Positions 1 through 7,245 of a stretch of 15,539 nucleotides of DNA are shown piece after piece (positions within the stretch are counted from its first letter, which is position 1; each line of letters begins with the position of its first letter). The stretch is from JAZDKP01 sp043802925. GTDB lineage: Bacteria > Fibrobacterota > OXYB2-FULL-49-7 > JAEUSG01. Below the pieces are notes generated by a model that was not told the origin of the DNA, searched no databases, and was given only the letters and a program-made list of their open reading frames with translations. The stretch spans positions 1 to 15,539 of the forward strand of contig JAZDKP010000120.1 in assembly GCA_043802925.1 (NCBI GenBank), in the 5' to 3' direction. The translations under genes were made by a program, and so were the position numbers.

Positions 1-59
1 AGGCAGACAAAAACAAAAACGACTGAAATAACGGCAAAACAAAATCCGGACTTTCCCAT
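1..59 (-). CDS. 5' fragment of an exported protein gene (signal peptide only)
   Basis: Reading leftwards, an ATG at 59-57 opens a frame that stays open to the window edge. It encodes MGKSGFCFAVISVVFVFVC, a basic start followed by a strongly hydrophobic stretch, as in an N-terminal signal peptide. A GGAGG Shine-Dalgarno lies at 64-68, four bases upstream of the ATG, and a perfect TATAAT lies further upstream at 97-102 on the same strand. The cysteine near the edge could be a lipoprotein cysteine, but the residues that would decide this are outside the window. The gene diverges from the metallopeptidase gene at 114. Function cannot be named from 19 residues. The ribosome site plus the hydrophobic leader make a real gene more likely than chance. 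Confidence 0.6.
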   Translation of the reverse strand, partial: MGKSGFCFAVISVVFVFVC

Positions 60-96
60 GTCGCCTCCGTTTATTATTTAATTGGATATTCTGTTT

Positions 97-102
97 ATTA
101 TA
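97..102 (-). promoter_or_regulatory. candidate -10 box for the left-edge gene
   Basis: A perfect TATAAT on the minus strand sits 37 bases upstream of the ATG at 59, in a very AT-rich divergent intergenic region (60-113). No good -35 was found at the right spacing, since that place falls inside the start of the neighbouring gene. Support is moderate to weak. Confidence 0.3.
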
Positions 103-113
103 TAGCTATTTAA

Positions 114-938
114 ATGCTGGAAATTCTAATCTTTTTATCCATAAGGCGACGCTTTTTGCCGAAAAGATTCTGGAATTGGCTGAAAGCCAGCAGGCCTGTT
201 GAAACGCGCCACATCGAGGTGAGCGGTATCCCCATTGAGATGGTTCGCAAAGCCATTCGGAACTTTCACCTGCGTGTTTCCCCTCCCGACGGCCGGGTTC
301 GGGTCTCGGCCCCTTTCCGCATGAGCCATGGTGCCATCCGCTTGGCCGTTGAAGAAAAACTGGCATGGATTAAGCGCCATCGGGCCCGATTCGAAGGCCT
401 GCCCAGGCAAATAAAACGTGAACTGGTGAATGGCGAAAACCACTTTTTTCTGGGGCAGCCGTACTGCCTTCAAATCACGGAACATACCGGGAACCCGCGG
501 GTCGTTGTCAACGGCACAAACCTGGATATCCGCATCCGGCCGGGATCATCAATAAAACAGCGCGAACGGGTGCTGCTCGAATGGTACCGGAGGCAACTGA
601 AAGCCCGGGTCCCTCCCCTGCTGAAGAAGTGGGAGGCGGCCATGGGAGTGCGCACCGCGGGATGGAACATCAAGAAGATGAAAACAAAGTGGGGCACCTG
701 TAATGTCAGTACCCGCAGAATCTGGCTTAATCTGGAACTGGCAAAAAGACCGGTGGAGTGCCTGGAGAACATTATCGTTCACGAATTGGCACATCTCATT
801 GAACGAAACCACGGACCGCGGTTCACGGCGCTGATGGACCGGTACCTGCCACACTGGAAGCAACAGCGGGACATGCTGGACCAGCAGCCTATTGGGTCCT
901 CGGAAGAACTCAAGCGATTAAACACCGGAAAATCGTAG
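114..938 (+). CDS. YgjP/DUF45-type zinc metallopeptidase
   Basis: A 274-residue protein of the SprT-like/YgjP (DUF45, M48-like) family of predicted cytoplasmic zinc-dependent peptidases; physiological substrates of the family are poorly known. The zinc motif is clear: HELAH at residues 223-227 supplies two His ligands and catalytic Glu224, and His234 in RNHGPRF is the likely third ligand. The family signature MKTKWGTCN is at 189-197. The N-terminal half (about 34-92) has the typical VRKAIRNFHLRV and GRVRVSAP strands. The start is uncertain. The ATG at 114 has no Shine-Dalgarno and gives about 30 residues before the family core. A TTG at 156, with AAGG nine bases upstream, or a GTG at 219 could be the true start. 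The gene stands alone, with 152 bases before the next gene. The family call is firm; the biological role is unknown. Confidence 0.9.
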   Translation: MLEILIFLSIRRRFLPKRFWNWLKASRPVETRHIEVSGIPIEMVRKAIRNFHLRVSPPDGRVRVSAPFRMSHGAIRLAVEEKLAWIKRHRARFEGLPRQIKRELVNGENHFFLGQPYCLQITEHTGNPRVVVNGTNLDIRIRPGSSIKQRERVLLEWYRRQLKARVPPLLKKWEAAMGVRTAGWNIKKMKTKWGTCNVSTRRIWLNLELAKRPVECLENIIVHELAHLIERNHGPRFTALMDRYLPHWKQQRDMLDQQPIGSSEELKRLNTGKS

Positions 939-1037
939 CGGTAGAATTTACTCCCTCCTGTGTTTTTCTACCCGAAATCTTGATTCTTCGAGAAAACCCG
1001 GGCCTATTAATCAATATCTTAAACATGAGGGCATGCT

Positions 1038-1054
1038 CTTTGCATTAAGCAAAG
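1038..1054. repeat. 6-bp perfect inverted repeat (possible operator)
   Basis: CTTTGC, five bases, then GCAAAG. The dyad overlaps the proposed -35 hexamer (1040-1045) of the hook-like gene. No T-run follows, so a terminator for the upstream metallopeptidase gene is unlikely. A regulator binding site is the better guess, but it could be chance. Confidence 0.3.
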
Positions 1055-1067
1055 TAAGGGATATATT
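1040..1067 (+). promoter_or_regulatory. candidate sigma70-like promoter for the hook-like gene
   Basis: TTGCAT at 1040-1045, a 16-base spacer, and TATATT at 1062-1067. Transcription would begin near 1074. This leaves a short leader with GGGAG at 1080-1084, six bases before the ATG at 1091. Spacing and position fit; sequence match alone is weak evidence. Confidence 0.4.
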
Positions 1068-1090
1068 CTTAAATACGTCGGGAGATAGCT

Positions 1091-3325
1091 ATGGCACGAT
1101 TCGCTTCGCTTATTGCAATCTGTTTTTTCCTCTGTCATTGTTCCAAAGACAGTCCCACGGCCCCGGCACTCACTCCCGCCTCAACCGACAGTATCAAACA
1201 GTTTGTCCTGGACTCGCTCTTCAAGGATACGCTGTTCGGACTGGATACGGCAAAGTACCGTTATTATTTCACACAGGGAAACCTGGTATCCACAGGGTCA
1301 ACATTTGACCTTGGAATTGAGGGAGAAGGGCTTTTTGCGCTCAAACTCGACAGCACGTTTTATTATCTACGTCGGCCCGGCAAGTTCTTTGTTGATAAAG
1401 ACGGATACATGGTCCGTGAGTTCAACGGACCCCGGTTAATGGGATGGAAAATAGACTCAACAGCAACGAGTTCGCTTCTGGTCCCAATCCAAATTCCCAT
1501 CCATTCGCTCGTGTCACCGGCAAAGGCCACGACCAGGGTGGAACTCCAAGGCAACCTGAACTCCAACAGCGAAGGGTGGGGAACAATCATTTATACGCAG
1601 CCCTTTTTTCATCGGGTGGAGGAGTTTAACACCAACCGTATCGCGGGAGGTTCGGGCCTCGACAACGATTACGGTGCGGGCGGTCTGGATCACGCGGCCA
1701 GCTTCAACACAATCGGCAATATCGCAACCGACCCCGGCATGGCTAATTCGGTGAGACTCACCGGCCTGCATAACGGCAACGGCGAGGCGCTCGGCATCAG
1801 GTATGGTGACGTCCTCTTTGTCACGGCTACCATGGACAACGGAGCGGGGGTGGACGAAACCTTCACGGCCAGCTTTGTGGTTGTGACGGATCCATCGCAG
1901 GCCGGACGCGTGGGCGCCTCCACGACCGAATACCGGGTCGCCACGCTCAACCAGTTTCTCATGGCCTCGCAGGACTTCCTCACGGGCGGCACGTGGCGCG
2001 GCGGCGGCGGCTCCGGTGCGGCCGGAGCGGTCATTGCAATCATGCCCGATGGTAAAATTCGTGTGGACAACAGCGGCCCAGGCAGCACAACGAGCATAAA
2101 GGACCTGAATTTCTCAAGCAACCGGCCCATTTCGCGCACCTTCATTTCAGCCGCATTTTCATTCCGTTCCGAAATCCCGAATGTGGGAGTTTACTCATCC
2201 AGCGACACACCGGACCGCCTTTTCAGACCGGCCCTTTCGACGGATGCGGTGTACGACTACATGTTCTACGGTGCGGCCAACACCATAATCGCGGGCAGCA
2301 ACCCGGTGCCGCAAATCTTCACGGCCAACGGCACCTCGCTGGACATCCAGCAGGGCGACAAGATTGACATCTCCGCCATGGTCGGTTCCTCCCCCAAGAA
2401 CTCCTCAAGACTTGCGTTCGACGAGGGTGCGATTGCCGTGCATGGCGCCACAACGATGCGGGACATTCTCGATGAAATCCGCAACACGCTGAACCTGCCC
2501 CAATATGACGGTACGGTCAACAACAACCTTTCCGTTGCGATAAATTCTACGGACACGGACGATGACCTCATTCCCGAAGGCGCTATTGTGATTCGGGGAC
2601 AACCCGAAATTTCCTTCTCCATCAACAATTTTTCGCTTATGGCCGAGAACGCATCGCCCATCACGGAACCGCCCACGGACTTCAACACGAACATGGTGAC
2701 CACGCAGCTGCAGGCATCGCGCAATACTGGTGTGTTTGACACCTCCATCGAGATTTACGATGCAAACGGTACAGCACACACATTGACTGTCATGTTTATT
2801 CATTCCGGCATCAAAGATCCCGCGACATGGTTGTGGTCGGTTTCCATGAACAACGGTGAAACGGTTCTGCACGGTCGCAGCGGAAAGATCACCTTCGCGC
2901 TCGACGGGACGCCGAGCTCCTTCACGTTTGACGAACCGGGTGTAATCCGGACACGCATCCTCCCCTCGCCGGGTGCCGACACTGTGTCCATTGCCATACA
3001 CTGGGGCACGCCCGGTGCCTTCAATGGCATCACCCAGTTCGCCTCTCCCACCACCGTTGCCGCAGTCGCACTGGACGGGTACACAAGCGGGAGAAGCGAG
3101 GAAATTACAATTGATCAATTTGGAACAGTGGGCGCATCGTTTACGAACGGGACATGGCAACAGCTGTTCCGGATAGCGTTGTGCGACTTTCCCTGCAAAG
3201 CCGGGCTCCGGTATGCAGGGTATGGTTATTTTGTTAAGACAGCCCAATCCGGTAACCCCTGGTTTGGAGAACCGGGAATATCCGCGAATGGAACTCTGAA
3301 GCCGGGCGCGATTGAAACAGACTGA
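1091..3325 (+). CDS. putative lipoprotein made of flagellar hook (FlgE-like) modules, without D0 helices
   Basis: A 744-residue secreted protein. Residues 1-17 form a signal peptide ending FFLCHCSKDSPTAP, consistent with lipidation at Cys15 or Cys17, although neither lipobox is canonical. Residues 59-122 match the FlgE/F/G core: FTQGNLVSTGSTFDLGIEG, GLFAL, then RPGKFFVDKDGYMV and RLMGW. Residues 551-613 match the FlgE middle region (TSIEIYDANGTAHTLTVMF, W-W-S-V-S-MNNG, then GKITFALDGTPSSFTF). Residues 670-742 match the C-terminal hook core (EITIDQFGTVGASFTNG, LFRIALCDF, GLRYAGYGYF, G-TLKPGAIE). The N-terminal SNNIAN..GFK helix and the C-terminal NVDL..QRAYQAN helix of true hook proteins are both absent, and the frame stops exactly where the latter should begin. 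Two large insert domains occupy about 150-520, with a Gly-rich linker near 303-312. GGGAG precedes the ATG. No flagellar gene is adjacent. The hook relationship is clear; a surface or periplasmic structural role is inference. Confidence 0.8.
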   Translation: MARFASLIAICFFLCHCSKDSPTAPALTPASTDSIKQFVLDSLFKDTLFGLDTAKYRYYFTQGNLVSTGSTFDLGIEGEGLFALKLDSTFYYLRRPGKFFVDKDGYMVREFNGPRLMGWKIDSTATSSLLVPIQIPIHSLVSPAKATTRVELQGNLNSNSEGWGTIIYTQPFFHRVEEFNTNRIAGGSGLDNDYGAGGLDHAASFNTIGNIATDPGMANSVRLTGLHNGNGEALGIRYGDVLFVTATMDNGAGVDETFTASFVVVTDPSQAGRVGASTTEYRVATLNQFLMASQDFLTGGTWRGGGGSGAAGAVIAIMPDGKIRVDNSGPGSTTSIKDLNFSSNRPISRTFISAAFSFRSEIPNVGVYSSSDTPDRLFRPALSTDAVYDYMFYGAANTIIAGSNPVPQIFTANGTSLDIQQGDKIDISAMVGSSPKNSSRLAFDEGAIAVHGATTMRDILDEIRNTLNLPQYDGTVNNNLSVAINSTDTDDDLIPEGAIVIRGQPEISFSINNFSLMAENASPITEPPTDFNTNMVTTQLQASRNTGVFDTSIEIYDANGTAHTLTVMFIHSGIKDPATWLWSVSMNNGETVLHGRSGKITFALDGTPSSFTFDEPGVIRTRILPSPGADTVSIAIHWGTPGAFNGITQFASPTTVAAVALDGYTSGRSEEITIDQFGTVGASFTNGTWQQLFRIALCDFPCKAGLRYAGYGYFVKTAQSGNPWFGEPGISANGTLKPGAIETD

Positions 3326-3328
3326 AAA

Positions 3329-4486
3329 TTACTTCCAGCTCTTCTTCACGTACTCGCCAACCGCGATGACCTGCTCGATGTCGCCGTCCGGCGGCAGGAT
3401 GTCGCCCACGTTGAGGATGCCCCTCCCCTTGAACGCGGTCATGACGCGGTCCGCGTAGGTGAGCAGCTTTTCGGTGGGCAACTTCTGGCAGAAGAGCGTG
3501 GAGGGCACGCCCACAAAGGCCTTTTGGTTGGGTCCCATGGCCTCAGCCAGCGCTTCAAGCTCGTAGTTGAACATGGGCGCAGGCGTGCAGCCGTCGAGCA
3601 CGTCAAAGCCGGTCTTTGCGATAAGCGGAAAGTAGCCCTTGAAATTACCGTCGAGATGGGTGGAGACGAACTTGTTTCCATCGTGCAGCACCTGGCACGC
3701 CTTCTGGTAAAAGGGGATGCAGAACTCCTCGTACTGGTTGGGGGCAATGAGGTTTTCGTCCGCGTGGTCCGAAATAATGACCAGCCGCTCACCCGGGCAG
3801 GCCGCGGCCAGCCGCACGAGCTCCATGTCCTTCGCCTCCTGCACCTTCATAAAATCAAGGATGCGCTTTTCATCGTCAAACAGCGCGTAGATGACCTTTT
3901 CAAACCCCATGTACATATGCACCAGTTTGCCAAAAGGCGAACGGAAAATGACGAGGTCGCCTTCGCCCCAGTCGCCCATCTGTTCGCGAAGTTTGAGCAC
4001 GTTCTCGTACGTGGGCGTGAAATGGGTGTGCTCCACCACGTATTGCATGATGTCGAGGTCCGCCATTTCTTTGACATAGTGTTCAAACGGCCCCCAGGTG
4101 CCGTCCGACGCCAGGATGTCAACGTGACGTATCGTGCCTTTGGGTGTAACCAGATGCGTGTGCCGCTCGCGGCCTTTGCGTTCTGTCACAACCTTTACAT
4201 CGCCGGAATAGCTCTTTTTGAACCAGTCGCCGATGTGCACAGGGAAGCCCCAGTCGTTTTTGCGGTAAAAGTCGAAGAGGGTCCACTCCCTGTACTTTTC
4301 GGGCATTGTGCCGGGGTTCGTGTGGAAGGGCTCTGAATCGGGAATGAACTGCGCCGCACCCCAGACCCGCTCCTGCCCCTTGGGCGTGCGCGCGGCCGAG
4401 TACCAGTCCGTGATGTCCGGGAAAAAGGGCATGTTCACGGGCTTTTTGCCCTCAAGGACAGCATAAATATGCTCTCGGTGCGTCAT
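3329..4486 (-). CDS. uroporphyrinogen decarboxylase (URO-D) superfamily methyltransferase-like protein
   Basis: A 385-residue soluble protein of the URO-D superfamily, which includes HemE and corrinoid-dependent methyltransferases (MtaA/MtbA type). Seen: an MTHREHIYAVLEGKKPVNMP start typical of the non-HemE branch, SDHADEN at 239-245, THLDGN at 276-281, FDVLDGC at 294-300 and NVGDILPPDGD at 359-369. By eye, D279 and D362 fall where MtaA/MtbA enzymes place zinc-binding Cys, so the metal site, if any, differs. HemE itself is unlikely because the usual N-terminal RQAGRY motif is missing. AAGGAG lies 8 bases upstream of the ATG (4495-4500). The gene converges on the hook-like gene with 3 bases between stops and diverges from the dehydrogenase gene. 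No corrinoid protein or reactivase gene is nearby. Methyl transfer is a family-level inference; the substrate is unknown. Confidence 0.85.
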   Translation of the reverse strand: MTHREHIYAVLEGKKPVNMPFFPDITDWYSAARTPKGQERVWGAAQFIPDSEPFHTNPGTMPEKYREWTLFDFYRKNDWGFPVHIGDWFKKSYSGDVKVVTERKGRERHTHLVTPKGTIRHVDILASDGTWGPFEHYVKEMADLDIMQYVVEHTHFTPTYENVLKLREQMGDWGEGDLVIFRSPFGKLVHMYMGFEKVIYALFDDEKRILDFMKVQEAKDMELVRLAAACPGERLVIISDHADENLIAPNQYEEFCIPFYQKACQVLHDGNKFVSTHLDGNFKGYFPLIAKTGFDVLDGCTPAPMFNYELEALAEAMGPNQKAFVGVPSTLFCQKLPTEKLLTYADRVMTAFKGRGILNVGDILPPDGDIEQVIAVGEYVKKSWK

Positions 4487-4522
4487 GGCAAGGTCTCCTT
4501 CTTATGTTTATTTTGAAAGGAA

Positions 4523-4552
4523 AAAATACCTTTATCCGGAAAAATGGATCAA
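4523..4552 (-). promoter_or_regulatory. candidate promoter for the URO-D-like gene
   Basis: On the minus strand, TTGATC (4552-4547), an 18-base spacer, and TATTTT (4528-4523). The expected start of transcription is near 4516, just upstream of the AAGGAG ribosome site at 4495-4500. An AAAGG/CCTTT dyad (4516-4533) overlaps the -10. Geometry is good; no other evidence. Confidence 0.35.
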
Positions 4553-4581
4553 GGAATATGGCTCCCCCTCCCCCGTCTCTC

Positions 4582-4612
4582 TTGAACGTCCCCCGGGCAG
4601 GGGATTATATTT
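4582..4612 (+). promoter_or_regulatory. candidate promoter for the dehydrogenase unit (possibly leaderless)
   Basis: TTGAAC at 4582-4587 and TATATT at 4607-4612 with a 19-base spacer. Transcription would begin at about 4619-4621, at or beside the ATG at 4621, which lacks a good Shine-Dalgarno. A leaderless transcript would fit. The spacer is longer than ideal, so confidence is low. Confidence 0.25.
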
Positions 4613-4620
4613 GAAAGACG

Positions 4621-5583
4621 ATGGACGTCTTCTTTTACGAAGCCTTTGAAGAAGAAGCCAAAGCGCTGGGCCGGCACCTGCCTGTGGGCGTCAAGGCGGG
4701 GTTCGCCTGGCAGACCCCGCAGGAAGCCGGCCACACTGCACCGCCCGCGCCCTTGATAAGCGTGCGCACCCAGTCCGTCATTCCAGCGGCCTGGGCCCCA
4801 AAGCTCCGCGGCATCCTCACCCGAAGCACGGGCTACGACCACCTGGCGCGCTACCGTGATACGGCCGGTTGTCCCCTCCCCTGCGGCTATCTGCCGCTGT
4901 ACTGCCACCGTGCGGTCGCGGAGCAGGCGCTCCTGCTCATTCTGGCGCTCCTCCGCAAGCTCCCCCTGCAAACCGAAAACTTCAGCCGCTTCCACCGCGA
5001 CGGCATGACCGGCCGCGAAGCGGAAAAGAAGCGGCTCCTCGTCCTGGGCGTGGGCAACATCGGATACGAAATGGTGAAACTGGGAAAGGGCCTTGGAATG
5101 ACCGTGCACGGCGTAGACATCGTGCGCAGACACCCGGACGTTCACTATGTCACTCCCGAGGCCGGGCTGCCCTGGGCCGACATTATCGTTTGCGCCATGA
5201 ACCTCACCCCGGATAATACGGGTTATTTCAGCTATCATACGTTCAAAAAAACAAAGCCCGGCCTCCTTTTCATCAACGTGGCCCGGGGCGAGCTCTCGCC
5301 CGCGTCAGACCTGCTGCTCCTGCTGCGCGAAGGCCACCTGTCGGGCGCGGGACTTGACGTGTACAACAACGAGAGCGAGCTGGCTGTGGCCCTGCGTTCG
5401 GGGCGAGCCTCGGATGACGCCGAGGTCCGCGCCGTGCTCGAGCTTTCAAAACGCGCCGATGTCCTCTGCACCCCGCACAATGCCTTCAACACCGCGGAGT
5501 CTGTGGAACGCAAGGCCGAACAGAGCCTCCAATCCATCCACCATTTTCTGCGTCACGGTATCTTTCCCTGGCCTGTGCCGTAA
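4621..5583 (+). CDS. D-isomer-specific 2-hydroxyacid dehydrogenase
   Basis: A 320-residue cytoplasmic NAD-dependent oxidoreductase of the D-2-hydroxyacid dehydrogenase family, which interconverts 2-hydroxy acids and 2-keto acids. The Rossmann motif GVGNIG is at 143-148. Asp166 at the end of the next strand (HGVDI) suggests NAD over NADP. Catalytic residues are in place: Arg222 in NVARGE, Glu251 after GLDVYNN, and His286 in TPHNAF. The N-terminal part has TRSTGYDHL (67-75) and the AVAEQALLLILALLRK helix (98-113) seen in lactate-dehydrogenase-like members. About 20 residues (252-271) between the catalytic Glu and the TPH motif are longer and more charged than usual. It is first in a three-gene unit; the next gene starts 9 bases after its stop. 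The exact substrate cannot be read from sequence. Confidence 0.92.
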   Translation: MDVFFYEAFEEEAKALGRHLPVGVKAGFAWQTPQEAGHTAPPAPLISVRTQSVIPAAWAPKLRGILTRSTGYDHLARYRDTAGCPLPCGYLPLYCHRAVAEQALLLILALLRKLPLQTENFSRFHRDGMTGREAEKKRLLVLGVGNIGYEMVKLGKGLGMTVHGVDIVRRHPDVHYVTPEAGLPWADIIVCAMNLTPDNTGYFSYHTFKKTKPGLLFINVARGELSPASDLLLLLREGHLSGAGLDVYNNESELAVALRSGRASDDAEVRAVLELSKRADVLCTPHNAFNTAESVERKAEQSLQSIHHFLRHGIFPWPVP

Positions 5584-5592
5584 AAGAAAACC

Positions 5593-6498
5593 ATGGTGAC
5601 ACGCCCCTTTTCCGCCGTGCGGCTGACGGTTTTGCTTGCAACCTCCCTCTGGGCGCAAGCGGGCAACACCATCACAAAGAGCGACTTCAACTTCGGCCAC
5701 CAGCTCGGGTACATGTATTCGCGAACGGACGACGCCTATTTCCATGCCCGCGGCGAAGGGTCCTTCGAAACCGGCTTCCTCGCCTATTACACAGAGTCCA
5801 TGCCGCTCGTGCAGGCGCCGGAATGGCGCGAACGGACCCTGCTCATGGTGCCGTTGCGGTTTGACATCTGTCCGAGCGACAACATCATCATCCAGGCCGC
5901 GCTCACGGACCTTTTCGTGGAATTCCCCTATAAAAACATCCACAACGCGGGCGGCAAATCGCCACGCTTCATGGTCAAAATGCGCCTGTGCAACGAGGGC
6001 AGCCTCCGGCCCGCCACGGCCTTCACCTGCGGGGTCAAGTTCTCGAGCGCCAAACCCTTTACCATCTGGGACAAAACGCACAACTACCTGGAGAGCAACG
6101 GCCTGGCCGGCGCCGATACCGGCGTGGCCGATTACCTTCTGCTCTTCACTTTCTCCAAGGCAATCGCCGCGCGCCAGTGGCTGCACGCGCGCATCGGCCT
6201 CGCCCCGCTCGGGAGTCCAGTGGAGTATGTGCGGGGCTCCGGCCAGGCCGACGAGCTCCCCTACGGGCTTATGCTCGAATCGCGGTTGAGCGACCGATGG
6301 TCACTGAAAAATGAAATCAGCGGCATGAAAAACGGCCTTTCAAGCACGCGTCTCGCCCATTATTCCGTGGCACGCTCCTGCGCCACGCGCGCCTTCGGGA
6401 ACACGGACCTCACGCTCAACCTCGAAAAGGGACTTACACGCGAAACCGACGAATGGGTCGTTGGCTTCTACCTCAAATTCAACTTCGGAAAAAAATGA
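5593..6498 (+). CDS. probable outer-membrane beta-barrel protein, unknown function
   Basis: A 301-residue protein with a type I signal peptide (MVTRPFSAVRLTVLLATSLWAQA, cut likely after Ala23). The mature part has alternating polar and hydrophobic strands with aromatic residues: FNFGHQLGYMYSR, FETGFLAYYTES, RTLLMVPLRFDI, ATAFTCGVKFSS, YLLLFTFSKA and a final WVVGFYLKFNFGKK. This pattern resembles small outer-membrane barrels, and the last strand near the C terminus fits a barrel-assembly signal, although it ends Gly-Lys-Lys and not in an aromatic residue. No named family was recognised. It starts 9 bases after the dehydrogenase gene, with only a weak purine-rich site (AAAAGAAAA) before the ATG. 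Its TGA overlaps the next ATG, so translation is probably coupled. A transport or surface role is inference. Confidence 0.75.
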   Translation: MVTRPFSAVRLTVLLATSLWAQAGNTITKSDFNFGHQLGYMYSRTDDAYFHARGEGSFETGFLAYYTESMPLVQAPEWRERTLLMVPLRFDICPSDNIIIQAALTDLFVEFPYKNIHNAGGKSPRFMVKMRLCNEGSLRPATAFTCGVKFSSAKPFTIWDKTHNYLESNGLAGADTGVADYLLLFTFSKAIAARQWLHARIGLAPLGSPVEYVRGSGQADELPYGLMLESRLSDRWSLKNEISGMKNGLSSTRLAHYSVARSCATRAFGNTDLTLNLEKGLTRETDEWVVGFYLKFNFGKK

Positions 6499-7214
6499 AT
6501 TCCCCTAAAACCATCGGCATCCTCCAATGCTTCCATGTGGCGGAAAACCTTCGGCCCCGGTTCGGCGACCTCTTTGACCTCTTTTCAAACCTGATGCGGC
6601 CCGCGGAACACGGTCTTGTTTTCCGTAAATATGACGTTTATGATGGCGTGTTCCCTGCGGAGGCGGGGGACTGCCAGGGATACCTCCTCACCGGAAGTCC
6701 CTGGGGCGTTTACGATACGGACCCCTCCATTGCCCGGCTCATGGGGTTCATCCGGGAATGTTACGCTCAAAAAATCCCGCAGGTGGGCATCTGCTTCGGC
6801 CACCAGGCGCTCGCGCACGCACTCGGGGGACGCGCGGAAAAGTCAACCCGGGGTTGGGGATTAGGCGTACATACGTTTGCGGTCAACAGGCCGATGCCGT
6901 GGATGATGCCGCCCGCAATGGAAGTGTCGCTCCTTTACTCACACCAGGACCAGGTGACCACCCTTCCGCCTGGAGCGGTGCATCTTGGAGGCGACGCGTT
7001 CTGCGAAAACCGGATGTTCGTAATCGACAATCTTGTGCTGGGCATCCAGGGCCATCCGGAATTCACGATGGAGTATTATACCACGGCGAAAGAAGCACAG
7101 ATTGAAAAGCTGGAGCCTGGTTTTAAAATGAAGATCCGTGGGAGCCTGAAAACGCCCATGAACGCGGAGATCGCAGGCCAGTGGATGGTGAGGTTTTTCA
7201 ACGCGGGGCCATGA
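6495..7214 (+). CDS. class I glutamine amidotransferase (GuaA-glutaminase-like, stand-alone)
   Basis: A 239-residue cytoplasmic protein of the class I glutamine amidotransferase superfamily, which hydrolyses glutamine (or a gamma-glutamyl compound) to release ammonia. The nucleophile Cys100 lies in VGICFGHQALAHALGG, with His187 and Glu189 in QGHPEF completing the triad. LLTGSPWGVYD (64-74) and YSHQDQVTTLPPGA (148-161) match the COG0518-like GMP-synthase glutaminase subgroup. No ATP-pyrophosphatase synthetase domain is attached, so this is not GMP synthase; the partner or acceptor is unknown. The start at 6495 is chosen because it forms an ATGA overlap with the preceding stop, follows a GGAAAAAA stretch, and begins at the family's N-terminal strand (KTIGIL). 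An in-frame ATG at 6453 would add 14 residues inside the upstream gene. It is last in its unit and converges on the sorting-domain gene ending at 7246. Confidence 0.9.
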   Translation: MNSPKTIGILQCFHVAENLRPRFGDLFDLFSNLMRPAEHGLVFRKYDVYDGVFPAEAGDCQGYLLTGSPWGVYDTDPSIARLMGFIRECYAQKIPQVGICFGHQALAHALGGRAEKSTRGWGLGVHTFAVNRPMPWMMPPAMEVSLLYSHQDQVTTLPPGAVHLGGDAFCENRMFVIDNLVLGIQGHPEFTMEYYTTAKEAQIEKLEPGFKMKIRGSLKTPMNAEIAGQWMVRFFNAGP

Positions 7215-7245
7215 CCGCGTTCCCTTCCCGCCACGGTTTTCCCAC

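Noticed and set aside
2405..3247. Open frame of 280 codons on the minus strand opposite the hook-like gene
   Set aside because: The sense strand carries conserved hook motifs throughout this stretch; the antisense product shows no family features.
3524..4336. Long open frame (270 codons) on the plus strand opposite the URO-D-like gene
   Set aside because: It lies fully inside a gene with clear family motifs. The translation lacks recognisable motifs and is the expected antisense shadow in GC-rich coding DNA.
6453..6494. Earlier start for the amidotransferase gene
   Set aside because: It would overlap the barrel gene by 46 bases and add residues not expected in the family; the ATGA overlap at 6495 is a normal coupling arrangement.
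7215..7245. Possible bidirectional terminator between the converging amidotransferase and RIFT-barrel genes
   Set aside because: No stem of useful length with a flanking T-run was found in these 31 bases.
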